From: Pseudomonas sp. TH31 | GTDB taxonomy: Bacteria; Pseudomonadota; Gammaproteobacteria; Pseudomonadales; Pseudomonadaceae | Direction of reading: 5' to 3' | DNA length: 64,000 bases | Assembly: GCF_016650815.1 (NCBI RefSeq) | Contig: NZ_JAEKEZ010000009.1 | Span: forward strand, 1 to 64,000 | Part shown: piece after piece, positions 39,712-48,811 of the stretch | Numbering within the stretch: the first letter of the stretch is position 1 | How the letters are laid out: every line of letters begins with the position of its first letter | Position numbers and translations under genes: made by a program | The notes under the pieces: model-generated | Databases searched by the model: none | Told to the model about the DNA's origin: nothing | What the model saw: only the letters and a program-made list of their open reading frames with translations

Positions 39712-41310
39712 ATGAGCCTCGACTGGAATGCGGCGTGGCGCCAGCACGTGCTGCCGACGCTGGCGGCTGAAACCTGGGACCTGATCGTCATCGGCGGCGG
39801 CATCAGCGGCGCCGGCATCCTGCGCGAAGCCGCACGGCGTGGCTGGCGCTGCCTGCTGCTGGAACAGCGCGATTTCGCCTGGGGCACGTCCAGCCGTTCC
39901 TCGAAAATGGTTCATGGCGGTTTGCGTTATATCGCCAAGGGCCAGTGGCGCCTGACCCGCGATTCGGTCCGCGAGCGCCAGCGCCTGCTCGACGAAGCGC
40001 CGGGGCTGGTGGAACCGATGAGTTTCCTGATGCCGCATTACCGTGGCGGCTTTCCCGGCCCGCGGCTGCTGGGTGGTTTGTTGAGCGTCTATGACGCACT
40101 GGCCGGGCGGCGTAGTCATCGCTTCCATGATGCGCAGCAACTGGGCTATCTCGCGCCGGGGGTGAAGCAAAATGACCTGCTGGGCGGCACCTGTTTTGTC
40201 GATGCACTGACCGATGACGCCCGCCTGGTGATGCGCGTTTTGGGCGAGGCGCGGGCCGACGGCGCCGTGGCGCTCAACGGCGTGCGTGTGCAGCAGTTGC
40301 TGCGTGAAGAGGGGCGGGTGTGCGGGGTTCAGGTCGAGGACTGCGAGGTGGGTTCGTCACTGCAATTGCGTTGTCGTGTGTTGGCCGTGGCCACCGGCGC
40401 CTGGGCCGAACGCTTGCGGCCGTCCGATGCCCCGCATCAGTTGCGCCCGTTGCGTGGCAGTCATTTGTTGCTGCCGGGCTGGCGGCTACCCGTGGCGCAG
40501 GCGTTCACCTTCCTGCACGAGCGCGACCGTCGACCGGTGTTTGTTTTCCCTTGGGAAGGCGCCACGGTGGTCGGCACCACGGACCTCGATCATCAAGAGG
40601 ATCTGGACCTGAGCGCGAGCATCAGCGCCGAGGAACTCGACTATTTGCTGGCCGCCTGTGCCCAGCAGTTTCCCCAGGCTGAAGTGGTCGCCGCCGATGT
40701 GTTATCGACCTGGTCGGGCGTGCGCCCGGTGGTGGGCAGCGCGGCGGGTGAGCAGCAGGGCAAACCGTCCAGTGAAACCCGCGAGCATGTGCTGTGGCTG
40801 GAGCCTGGTTGCGTGACCCTGGCCGGCGGCAAGCTGACCACCTTTCGCCCGCAGGCCATCGAAGTACTCAAGGCCTGCGCGACCATGCTCGGGCGCGCCT
40901 TCAGTGATGACGGCGCGCCGGTGTTTACCGGCGTGCCGCCGCTGGCGATTGCCGGGCTCAGTGGCCGTCAATGGCGGCGCCTGGCCGGACGGCATGGCCG
41001 TGACCTGCCGAGGCTGGCGCAACTGATCGCCGAGTTGGGCCATGACAGCGTCGGCGCCACTGACACCTTGTGGGCGGAACTGGCCTTTGCCTGCGACACG
41101 GAAATGGTCCTGCACCTGGATGACCTGCTGCTGCGTCGGACCCGTCTGGGCCTGTTACTGCCGCAGGGTGGCGAGGATTACTTGGCGGCCATTCGTCAGC
41201 TCTGCCAGCCGCGACTGGGCTGGGACGATGAGCATTGGCAGCAGGAGCTGCAGCGTTACCGGGCGCTGTGGCAGCGCCATCATGGTTTGCCCGTAGCAGC
41301 TGTCGAGTGA
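39712..41310 (+). CDS. GlpD-like FAD glycerol-3-phosphate oxidase/dehydrogenase
   Basis: FAD-dependent glycerol-3-phosphate dehydrogenase family protein, 532 residues. It has the dinucleotide motif LIVIGGGISGAGILREAARRGWRCLLLEQRDFAWGTSSRSSKMVHGGLRYI, which is the GlpD fingerprint, and a C-terminal HATTTWXX-like segment (GRHGRDLPRLAQLIAEL). The ATG at 39712 follows GGAG at about 39698. It is a paralogue rather than the canonical glpD, judged by its neighbours. Its last residues (VAAVE) and stop codon are encoded by a REP element beginning at 41293. Confidence 0.88.
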   Translation: MSLDWNAAWRQHVLPTLAAETWDLIVIGGGISGAGILREAARRGWRCLLLEQRDFAWGTSSRSSKMVHGGLRYIAKGQWRLTRDSVRERQRLLDEAPGLVEPMSFLMPHYRGGFPGPRLLGGLLSVYDALAGRRSHRFHDAQQLGYLAPGVKQNDLLGGTCFVDALTDDARLVMRVLGEARADGAVALNGVRVQQLLREEGRVCGVQVEDCEVGSSLQLRCRVLAVATGAWAERLRPSDAPHQLRPLRGSHLLLPGWRLPVAQAFTFLHERDRRPVFVFPWEGATVVGTTDLDHQEDLDLSASISAEELDYLLAACAQQFPQAEVVAADVLSTWSGVRPVVGSAAGEQQGKPSSETREHVLWLEPGCVTLAGGKLTTFRPQAIEVLKACATMLGRAFSDDGAPVFTGVPPLAIAGLSGRQWRRLAGRHGRDLPRLAQLIAELGHDSVGATDTLWAELAFACDTEMVLHLDDLLLRRTRLGLLLPQGGEDYLAAIRQLCQPRLGWDDEHWQQELQRYRALWQRHHGLPVAAVE

Positions 41311-41403
41311 AACGAGGCAGCGTTCGAGGACGAAGTCCTCGCAATCACGAATTCACGACTGCTTCGCAGCCGAACGCTGCCTCGCTCCGCTCGACAGCTG
41401 CTA
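41293..41403. repeat. BIME overlapping the end of the GlpD-like gene (copy 1)
   Basis: GTAGCAGCTGTCGAGTGAAA at the left and TTTCGCTC-type partner TCGACAGCTGCTAC at the right, enclosing GACTGCTTCGCAGCCGAACG. It is the first copy of a duplicated segment that continues to 41507. Confidence 0.88.
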
Positions 41404-41733
41404 CAGGGTCTACCGTTTTTCAAGATCAGCGCATGCCCATTGAAGAGAGCTCCATGGATAACCACCCGAACAAGCGTTACCTGCTGGCCATCGACAATGG
41501 GACCCAGCCTGTAGCAGCTGTCGAGTGAAACGAGGCAGCGTCCGAGGACGAAGTCCTCGCAATCACGCAATCACGCATTCACGACTGCTTCGCAGCCGAA
41601 CGCTGCCTCGCTCCGCTCGACAGCTGCTACAGGGACTACCGTTTTTCAAGATCAGCGCATGCCCATTGAAGAGAGCTCCATGGATAACCACCCGAACAAG
41701 CGTTACCTGCTGGCCATCGACAATGGGACCCAG
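41293..41733. repeat. Tandem duplication of BIME plus kinase 5' end
   Basis: Bases 41293-41507 and 41511-41733 are near-identical copies: the BIME, the CTACCGTTTTTCAAGATCAG leader, and the first 18 codons of the FGGY kinase gene. Copy 2 has an 8-base insertion (AATCACGC type) and one G/A change. Copy 1 of the gene start (41454-41507) is cut off by copy 2's REP. Confidence 0.92.
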
Positions 41734-43246
41734 AGCGTGCGCGCGCTGCTCTTCGACTTGCAGGGCAATCTGCTGGGCAAAGGCAAGGTCGAGTTGCAGG
41801 CCTATTACTCGACACAACCTGGCTGGGCCGAGCAGGACCCGGAGTATTACTGGGCGAAGCTGGGGAGGCCTGCCAGCAGTTATGGCAGCAAACCGGCATC
41901 GACCGTGCACAGATTGCCGGCGTATCCCTGACTACCCAGCGCGGCACCGTGATCAACGTCGATGCCCAAGGCAAGCCGCTGCGCCCGGCGATCCTGTGGC
42001 TCGATCAACGCCAGGCCGAAGTCGAAGGCCGGATCAAGGGGCCGTGGGGCTGGCTGTTCAAACTGGTCGGTGCGCAAGCCACCGTGGATTATTTTCGTGC
42101 TCAGGCCGAGGCCAACTGGATCGCGCGCCACCAGCCTGAAGTGTGGGCGGCGACCGACAAGTTTTTGCTGCTCTCGGGGTTTCTCACCCATCGGCTGTGC
42201 GGGCGCTTTGTCGACTCGGTGGGCTGTTGCGTCGGCTACCTGCCCTTCGACTTCAAGCGCCTGCGCTGGGCCGCGCCCGCCGACTGGAAGTGGCAGGCAC
42301 TGGCGGTGCGTCCCGGGCAATTGCCTACGCTGCACAAACCCGGTGAAACCCTGGGCTACATCAGCGCCGAGGCCAGCCGCCACACCGGCATTCCCGAGGG
42401 CTTGCCGCTGATTGCTGCCGGTGCCGACAAGGCCTGCGAAGTCGTGGGTTCCGGCGTGGTCGACGCAGACACGGTGTGCCTGTCCTACGGCACCACGGCG
42501 ACCATCACCAGCACCCGCTCGCGCTACCTGGAAATCGTCCCGTTGATTCCGCCTTACCCGTCTGCGGTGCCGGATCAATACAACTGCGAGGTGATGATTT
42601 ATCGCGGCTACTGGATGGTCAGCTGGTTCAAGAACGAGTTCGGCCTGCGGGAAATGCAGCAGGCCAAAGCGCAGGGCGTGGAGCCCGAACAACTCTTCGA
42701 CGCGCTGGTCAACGCCGTGCCGCCGGGCTCCATGGGCCTGATGCTGCAACCCTACTGGTCGCCCGGCATTCGCGAGCCGGGTGTGGAGGCCAAAGGCGCG
42801 ATGATCGGCTTCGGCGACGTGCATACCCGTGCGCATATTTATCGGGCGATCCTCGAAGGCTTGGCGTATGCCTTGCGTCAGGGCATGGAGAATATCGAGA
42901 GGCGTTCGAAGGTCTCGATCAAGCGCTTGCGAGTCGCCGGTGGTGGCTCCCAGAGTGATGCCGCGATGCAGCTCACCGCTGACATTTTCGGCCTGCCGGC
43001 CGAGCGTCCGCATGTCTACGAAGCGTCCGGTCTGGGAGCGGCCATTTGCTGCGCGGTCGGGCTTGGGTTGCACGCGGACTTCCCCACGGCGATGGCGGCC
43101 ATGACCGGGTTGGCGAGGTGTTCATGCCGCAGCCCGAGGCACAGCAGGTTTATGAACGACTGTACAAGGAGGTCTACCTGCGTATGTACCGACAGCTCAA
43201 GCCGTTGTACCAAAGCATTCGCAAGATCACCGGCTACCCGGCCTGA
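41680..43246 (+). CDS. FGGY-family carbohydrate kinase (two apparent frameshifts)
   Basis: Kinase of the FGGY (glycerol/xylulose kinase) family. It starts at 41680 with [26 protein letters not shown]. Frame 1 breaks at GGGG 41862-41865; frame 2 continues [49 protein letters not shown] second break is at CCGGG, about 43104-43108, and the proper end is [24 protein letters not shown]...ITGYPA at 43246. ATP-site motifs [22 protein letters not shown] and [20 protein letters not shown] are present. Restored length is 522 residues. It probably phosphorylates a polyol or sugar acted on by the neighbouring oxidases. Confidence 0.88.
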
Positions 43247-43256
43247 CGTTTGCTTC

Positions 43257-44547
43257 GCGCACGACGCAATCCCTTTTGTGCACAACGCACTCCTCTTCGC
43301 GTACGACGCAATCCCTTTTGTGCACAACGCACTCCTCTTCACGTACGACGCAATCCCTGTAGGAGCTGCCGAAGGCTGCGATCTTTTGATCTTCGAGACT
43401 GTCAGGATCAAAAGATCGCAGCCTTCGGCAGCTCCTACAGGGGGCGGTGTACAGCCGTGAGTGAATACACAAGGAAGCCATCTCGGCGTGGCGCTTTCGG
43501 AGAACTTTTCTGGTGAGTGCACAACGCATTCCTCTTCACATACGGCGCCATCCCTTTTGTGCACGACGCACTCCTCTTCACGTACGGCGCCATCCCTTTT
43601 GTGCACAACGCATTCCTCTTCGCGCACGACGCAATCCCTTTTGTGCACAACGCACTCCTCTTCACGTACGGCGCAATCCCTGTAGGAGCTGCCGAAGGCT
43701 GCGATCTTTTGATCTTCGAGACTGTCAGGATCAAAAGATCGCAGCCTTCGGCAGCTCCTACAGGGGGCGGTGTACAGCCGTGAGTGAATACACAAGGAAG
43801 CCATCTCGGCGTGGCGCTTTCGGAGAACTTTTCTGGTGAGTGCACAACGCATTCCTCTTCGCGTACGGCGCAATCCCTGTAGGAGCTGCCGAAGGCTGCG
43901 ATCTTTTGATCTTCGAGACCGCCAGGATCAAAAGATCGCAGCCTTCGGCAGCTCCTACAGGGGCGGTGTACAGCCGTGAGTGAATACACAAGGAAGCCAT
44001 CTCGGCGTGGCGCTTTCGGAGAACTTTTCTGGTGAGTGCACAACGCACTCCTCTTCACGCACGACGCAATCCCTGTAGGAGCTGCCGAAGGCTGCGATCT
44101 TTTGATCTTCGAGACTGTCAGGATCAAAAGATCGCAGCCTTCGGCAGCTCCTACAGGGGCGGTGTACAGCCGTGAGTGAATACACAAGGAAGCCATCTCG
44201 GCGTGGCGCTTTCGGAGAACTTTTCTGGTGAGTGCACAACGCACTCCTCTTCGCGTACGACGCAATCCCTGTAGGAGCTGCCGAAGGCTGCGATCTTTTG
44301 ATCTTCGAGACCGCCAGGATCAAAAGATCGCAGCCTTCGGCAGCTCCTACAGGGGGCGGTGTACAGCCGTGAGTGAATACACAAGGAAGCCATCTCGGCG
44401 TGGCGCTTTCGGAGAACTTTTCTGGTGAGTGCACAACGCATTCCTCTTCGCGTACGGCGCAATCCCTGTAGGAGCTGCCGAAGGCTGCGATCTTTTGATC
44501 TTCGAGACTGTCAGGATCAAAAGATCGCAGCCTTCGGCAGCTCCTAC
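43257..44547. repeat. REP array with ~196-bp period and nested 42-bp repeats
   Basis: Inverted REP pairs (GTAGGAGCTGCCGAAGGCTG ... CTTCGGCAGCTCCTAC) start at 43359, 43682, 43879, 44075, 44271 and 44468. The spacing is 323, 197, 196, 196 and 197 bases. The spacer reads TGTACAGCCGTGAGTGAATA, then CACAAGGAAGCCATCTCGGC, then GAACTTTTCTGGTGAGTGCA. A 42-bp element (GTGCACAACGCACTCCTCTT, CGCGTACGACGCAATCCC...) occurs once per unit and in tandem at 43257-43358 and 43515-43681; three extra copies explain the 323-base step. No gene. Confidence 0.93.
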
Positions 44548-44657
44548 AGGATTTATGTTGTGCCGATATCTGCGGCACACCTAAAGCCTGTAGGAGCGAG
44601 CGATGCGGCGACCCGACTTGCCCGCGAATGGTTCTGTCATTCACCGCAAAGTGAATA

Positions 44658-46577
44658 TCAGACCCTGAAGTGGCTGACCATCTGCTGCAACTGACCACCC
44701 AGCCGTGCCAGTTCAACACTGGATTTAGCCGTTTCGTCGCTGGCGGCGGCGGTCTGTTCGGAGACGTCGCGCACGTTGATGATGCTGCGGCTGATCTCTT
44801 CGGCCACGGCGCTTTGCTGTTCGGCAGCGGCGGCGATTTGCTGGTTCATCGACTGGATGTTCGACACCGTGCGGGTGATGTTTTCCAGTGATACACCGGC
44901 CTTGCGGGTCAGCGCCACGCTGCTGTCGGTCAGGGCGCGGCTGTTGTTCATCACCGCCGACACTTGTTGGGTGCCGTTCTGCAGACCGGCCACCAGGCCT
45001 TCGATTTCTTCGGTGGATTTCTGCGTGCGCTGGGCCAGCCCACGGACTTCGTCGGCCACCACGGCAAAACCACGACCGGCTTCACCGGCACGGGCGGCTT
45101 CAATCGCGGCATTGAGGGCCAGCAGGTTGGTCTGTTCGGCCACGGCCTTGATCACGTCCATGACGCTGCCGATCTTGTCGCTTTCCTGTTGCAGCACACT
45201 CATGGCTTGCGTGGAGCGCGCGACTTCGGTGGCCAGGCGTTCGATCTGGGCGATGGCTTCGTTGACCACCTTGTCGCCTTCGCGAGCTTCGCCATCCGCA
45301 GCGGCGGCTGCCTGGGAGGCTTCTTCGGCGTTGCGCGCGACTTCCTGCACCGTGGCGGTCATCTCGTGCATCGCGGTGGCCACCTGATCGGTTTCGATCT
45401 TCTGGCTGTTGACCCCGGCGCTGGTTTGCTCGGTCACGGCCGACAACTCTTCGGCTGCGCTGGCGATCTGGGTGACCCCGTCGCGGATGCCGCTGATCAG
45501 GTCCCGCAGGGTCACGCCCATGCGACCAATACCTTGCTGCAACACGCCGAGTTCATCGCGGCGGGTGACGTTGACGTCCTGGGACAGGTCGCCGCTGGCG
45601 ATACGCTCGACCACGGTCATGGTTTCGCGCAGCGGGCCGGTGATCTGACGGGTGATGACCACGGCGGCAATCACGCCCACCAGCAACGCCAGCAAGGTGC
45701 TGATCAACTGCAGGGTGCGGGCCTGGGCGCTTTCGGCGTCACGACGGTCGAGCTGGAATTGATAGAGCTTGTCGCTCAGGTCGACGATGGCATTGCCTTG
45801 GTCGGTCATTTCCTTACGCGCCTGCACGGCATCGTTGCTGGCAGCCTTGTAAGCCTGCAAGGCGCCGCGGTAGTTGCTCAGCGCGGTGCCCAGCTGAGTC
45901 AGGGCATCTTGCTGGGTGTCGGCGAAATGCACGTTCAGTGGCTTGAGGCTGGCGATGGCCGCGTCCAGTTGGCCGACGGCTTTTTGCTCGGTCTCGGCGT
46001 TGGTGCTGGCGGTGTAGCCGCGCACTTCGTAGCGGGCCAGCATGAACGCTTCCTTGGCCGCCGTGATGGCCTGGAATTGTTCGAAGCGCTGATCGCTCAT
46101 CGGCATTTCCCGCACGCGAGTATCGATCGTATTGATCAGTGTGTTGGCGGCCTCGGCGTTGACACTCATGGCGTCGCGAGCACTGTTGCCGGTGCGGTAG
46201 GCGCTGCGCATTTTGTTCAGGGACGTCTGATAGGCGGCAATGGTCGCGGCCTGCTCTTTGAGCATTTTGACGTTTTCAGGGTTTTTGAAGCTGCCCAGCA
46301 ACGCGGTTTGCTGAGCCACAAAACTGTCGAGGGTGGTCTGTACATTTTGCGCGGCGGTTTCGTCGCCGTTGGTCAGCATGTATTGCAGACGAACCACACG
46401 CAGCTTGGTCAGACCGGCGTTGAGCTGGGTGATGTCGCTCATCCAGTTGCTGCGGTCAATCAACCCGCCCAGGCTGGTCCAGCCGGTCAGGGCCAGGACG
46501 CAGGTCAGTGCCAGGACCAGGCCGAATCCCAGGCCCAGTTTCAGGTTCACGCTGATATTGCCGAACCAGCTATTCAT
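44658..46577 (-). CDS. Methyl-accepting chemotaxis protein with HBM sensor
   Basis: Chemoreceptor of 639 residues. Short N terminus, TM1 at about residues 13-34, a long periplasmic domain of about 250 residues rich in helix (helical bimodular, HBM type, as in McpS), TM2 near [23 protein letters not shown], a HAMP domain, then the signalling hairpin with the conserved tip [38 protein letters not shown]. No C-terminal CheR pentapeptide. HBM receptors sense organic acids in Pseudomonas putida; this ligand is not known. Start chosen at the second ATG (46577). Confidence 0.93.
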   Translation of the reverse strand: MNSWFGNISVNLKLGLGFGLVLALTCVLALTGWTSLGGLIDRSNWMSDITQLNAGLTKLRVVRLQYMLTNGDETAAQNVQTTLDSFVAQQTALLGSFKNPENVKMLKEQAATIAAYQTSLNKMRSAYRTGNSARDAMSVNAEAANTLINTIDTRVREMPMSDQRFEQFQAITAAKEAFMLARYEVRGYTASTNAETEQKAVGQLDAAIASLKPLNVHFADTQQDALTQLGTALSNYRGALQAYKAASNDAVQARKEMTDQGNAIVDLSDKLYQFQLDRRDAESAQARTLQLISTLLALLVGVIAAVVITRQITGPLRETMTVVERIASGDLSQDVNVTRRDELGVLQQGIGRMGVTLRDLISGIRDGVTQIASAAEELSAVTEQTSAGVNSQKIETDQVATAMHEMTATVQEVARNAEEASQAAAAADGEAREGDKVVNEAIAQIERLATEVARSTQAMSVLQQESDKIGSVMDVIKAVAEQTNLLALNAAIEAARAGEAGRGFAVVADEVRGLAQRTQKSTEEIEGLVAGLQNGTQQVSAVMNNSRALTDSSVALTRKAGVSLENITRTVSNIQSMNQQIAAAAEQQSAVAEEISRSIINVRDVSEQTAAASDETAKSSVELARLGGQLQQMVSHFRV

Positions 46578-46837
46578 CACAATTGCTCCAGGAACGTTGT
46601 GTTTCTTGATCGTCAGTTGGCTGGAAGATTGTTGTTTTTAGGTGCCAGCAAGGTGTGTTGCAGACCTGTATCGGCAGCAATTGCGAGAGCTGAAAGGTTT
46701 TTGTAGGACAGATTCTGTAACAAGATTTTTAGAGGCTTAAGCTTTTTTTCACAATTGTTTCACTTGTCGCTGACGCACGCCTCCCTACCCTCATCGCCTT
46801 GAATGGCAGGTGCGGCATGCCGGCGAGGCGGCTTGAG

Positions 46838-47509
46838 GTGGAATTGAGACTGAGTCTGTTCGGGGTAAAACGCTCGATTAACCTGAGCCGTTTGGCTCGT
46901 TATCGAAACACCATCGTCGTGCTGGCAGCTTCGCTATTGGTTATTCCGCTGACCCTCTGGCTGTTGCGGCCCGCCGCCGTGCCGGATCTGGCCCATGGCA
47001 ATGTGGCCGGCGCCAAGGCGTTGTTATCCGGCTGGGCCAAGGGCGACATGATCGTGCTGGTGCGCCACGTCGAGCGTTGCGATCACTCCACAGCCGCCTG
47101 CCTGGGCGGCAACGATGGCATCACCGACCGCTCCCGCGGTGTCGCGGTGGCTGTCGGTTCACACTTCGAACGCCTGGGCCTGGCCAAGGCCGATATCTAC
47201 AACAGCCCGATGTTGCGTACGGCGCAGACCGCCGGCTATATGTTCAACTCGGTAGGCGTGGGCGAAGACTGGTTGATCAGTTGCAAGGGCACCATGTTGC
47301 GCGACGCGCTGGCGCACAAAGTGCCCGGCAGGAACCTGATTCTGGTGACCCACAGCGAATGCATGTCGGAACTTGAAAAAAGCATGAATGTTTCGACGTC
47401 CACATTGGGTTACGGTGCCTCGCTGTTCGTTTCCACCGAAACACCTCAAGCGCCGTCCATTCTCGGCTACATCGAGGCCTCTGACTGGCGCTCGGTGACG
47501 ACCCGATAG
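46838..47509 (+). CDS. Membrane-anchored histidine phosphatase (Ais/PmrG-like)
   Basis: Histidine-phosphatase-fold protein, about 223 residues. One N-terminal membrane anchor (NTIVVLAASLLVIPLTLWLL) is followed by the phosphatase motif MIVLVRHVERCDHS (R-H-x-E-R core) and LILVTHSECMSELE with the second catalytic histidine. Similar proteins remove phosphate from LPS core heptose. The start is uncertain: GTG at 46838 gives VELRLSLFGVKRSINL, and an ATG at 46817 or TTG at 46799 is possible. It precedes a PAP2 phosphatase and a GT83-like gene. Confidence 0.8.
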   Translation: MELRLSLFGVKRSINLSRLARYRNTIVVLAASLLVIPLTLWLLRPAAVPDLAHGNVAGAKALLSGWAKGDMIVLVRHVERCDHSTAACLGGNDGITDRSRGVAVAVGSHFERLGLAKADIYNSPMLRTAQTAGYMFNSVGVGEDWLISCKGTMLRDALAHKVPGRNLILVTHSECMSELEKSMNVSTSTLGYGASLFVSTETPQAPSILGYIEASDWRSVTTR

Positions 47510-47547
47510 GTTGTGCCGATCATGTAAGGTGTTGAGCAGCACATTCC

Positions 47548-47624
47548 TTGCTCGCGATAGCGGTTTAACATTCAGCAGGTGTGTTGCCTATCAGTGCGCC
47601 ATCGCGAGCAAGCTCGCTCCCACA
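47548..47624. repeat. REP-type inverted repeat (CTTGCTCGCGA class)
   Basis: CTTGCTCGCGATAG at 47548 and CGCGAGCAAGCTCGCTCCCAC ending 47624; second palindrome class, as at 28341. Confidence 0.75.
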
Positions 47625-47689
47625 GGGTTTTGTGCCTTAACTGATCGGTATTTTCGGTAGGCGGCCTTTATATTTTTGACTCAGGATGA

Positions 47690-48526
47690 ATGATGCAGAC
47701 GGCTTCTCCATACCGCTTTTACTGGGTGAACTTCGGTATTCCACTGGCCTGCGCGGCCGTGGTTTTCCTGATGTTCGACATGACAAAAATCGACATCACC
47801 TTCAGCAACCTGCTGTTTGATCCGCTCTCCCAGTCCTTCCCGCTGGACAAGGTTCACTTCTTCGAAAAGCTGACCCACAAGTGGGCGCGCATCATTCCGA
47901 ACTGGACGGCTGAAATCGCCTTGATCGGCGCGATCCTGTCGTTTGTCTGGCCGCTGATCAACACGCAAAGGCACCCGCGACTCGGTGGTTTTCTGGAACG
48001 CAGCAACGTCGCCCCGGTACTGCGGTTTGCCAACGGGCATCGTCGGGATTTCCTGTTCGTGGTGTTTGCGTTTGCCATTTGCACCGGCGTGATCCATTTC
48101 CTCAAGGCGCACACCAGCGTGTACTGCCCGATTGAAACGACCCTGTATGGCGGAAAACTCGCCCACGTGGAGTGGTACAACAACTTCCAGTTGTTCAAGG
48201 AAGCCGGCGACGGACGCTGCTGGCCGGGCGGACATGCTTCGGGCGGCTTCACCATGCTCGCGTTGTATTTCGTGGCCCGTCGTTACCGCTGGCGCTTCTC
48301 GAAAGCGCTGATGTGGGGTTCGTTGTTGCTCGGCTTCATCTACGGCACTACACGGGTCCTGCAAGGTTGGCACTATATGTCCCACACCTTCTGGGCCGGG
48401 ATCTTCGTGTGGCTGGCGTGTTTGCTGACGGCACTGGCGTTCTACGGACGAGCGCGGCTGGAGCAGCCGGCGCTGCAAAAGCATGAGCAGTTCGAGCGGG
48501 TTGCGCAGCCGCAGACGGCTGGCTGA
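47690..48526 (+). CDS. PAP2-family membrane phosphatase
   Basis: PAP2 acid phosphatase/lipid phosphatase of 278 residues with several hydrophobic segments. Motif 1 is HFLKAHTSVYCPIE (K-x6-C-P where most have R-P). Motif 2 is CWPGGHASGGF. Motif 3 is TRVLQGWHYMSHTFWAG (R-x5-H present; the usual aspartate is a histidine). The SHxxW form of motif 3 is shared with lipid A-type PAP2 enzymes. Two adjacent ATGs (47690, 47693) are possible. Likely function is dephosphorylation of lipid A or undecaprenyl phosphate, by similarity only. Confidence 0.85.
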   Translation: MMQTASPYRFYWVNFGIPLACAAVVFLMFDMTKIDITFSNLLFDPLSQSFPLDKVHFFEKLTHKWARIIPNWTAEIALIGAILSFVWPLINTQRHPRLGGFLERSNVAPVLRFANGHRRDFLFVVFAFAICTGVIHFLKAHTSVYCPIETTLYGGKLAHVEWYNNFQLFKEAGDGRCWPGGHASGGFTMLALYFVARRYRWRFSKALMWGSLLLGFIYGTTRVLQGWHYMSHTFWAGIFVWLACLLTALAFYGRARLEQPALQKHEQFERVAQPQTAG

Positions 48527-48547
48527 TTCAGACAGCCTGGAACGACA

Positions 48548-48583
48548 AAACCCGCCATCCTTGCGAGGGATGGCGGGTTTTTA
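48548..48583 (+). terminator. Bidirectional terminator
   Basis: AAAACCCGCCATCC ... GGATGGCGGGTTTTT, 20 bases after the PAP2 gene. The flanking A and T tracts let it act in both directions. Confidence 0.85.
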
Positions 48584-48586
48584 ACA

Positions 48587-48735
48587 TCAAAAGATCTTCT
48601 GTTGCTGGAGGTTATCCAGCACTCGATTCACCGCCAGTTCTCCCAGCATGATGATCTGTTGAATCTCCAGCATAGTACTGCGCTGCGGACCTTCCAGAAG
48701 CCACGCAAAGTCACTCGCCAGCAACTCCCACACGG
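48587..48735 (-). pseudogene. C-terminal remnant of a DUF6124-like protein
   Basis: The minus strand encodes AVWELLASDFAWLLEGPQRSTMLEIQQIIMLGELAVNRVLDNLQQQKIF followed by a stop. This is the C-terminal half of a small Pseudomonas-specific protein family with the pattern LEGxxRxxxLxIQQxxxLGELxVNRxLDN. There is no start codon; the upstream part is replaced by a REP. Compare the relic at 60006. Confidence 0.5.
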
Positions 48736-48749
48736 CTATGCATTCCTAT

Positions 48750-48773
48750 GTGGGAGCGAGCCTGCTCGCGAAG
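48750..48773. repeat. REP half-site
   Basis: TGTGGGAGCGAGCCTGCTCG plus CGAA, same class as 47548-47624. Confidence 0.6.
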
Positions 48774-48811
48774 AACGATAACGCGGTATGACTGACAACC
48801 GCCGGGAGGAC

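Noticed and set aside
43016..44719. Repeated open frames encoding peptides such as [14 protein letters not shown]
   Set aside because: They are produced by reading the REP array and 42-bp repeats; no start context, and the true kinase stop lies upstream in another frame.
44964..46706. 580-residue open frame antisense to the chemoreceptor gene
   Set aside because: It lies entirely opposite a complete MCP and has a repetitive Gly/His/Gln composition caused by the codon pattern of the real gene.
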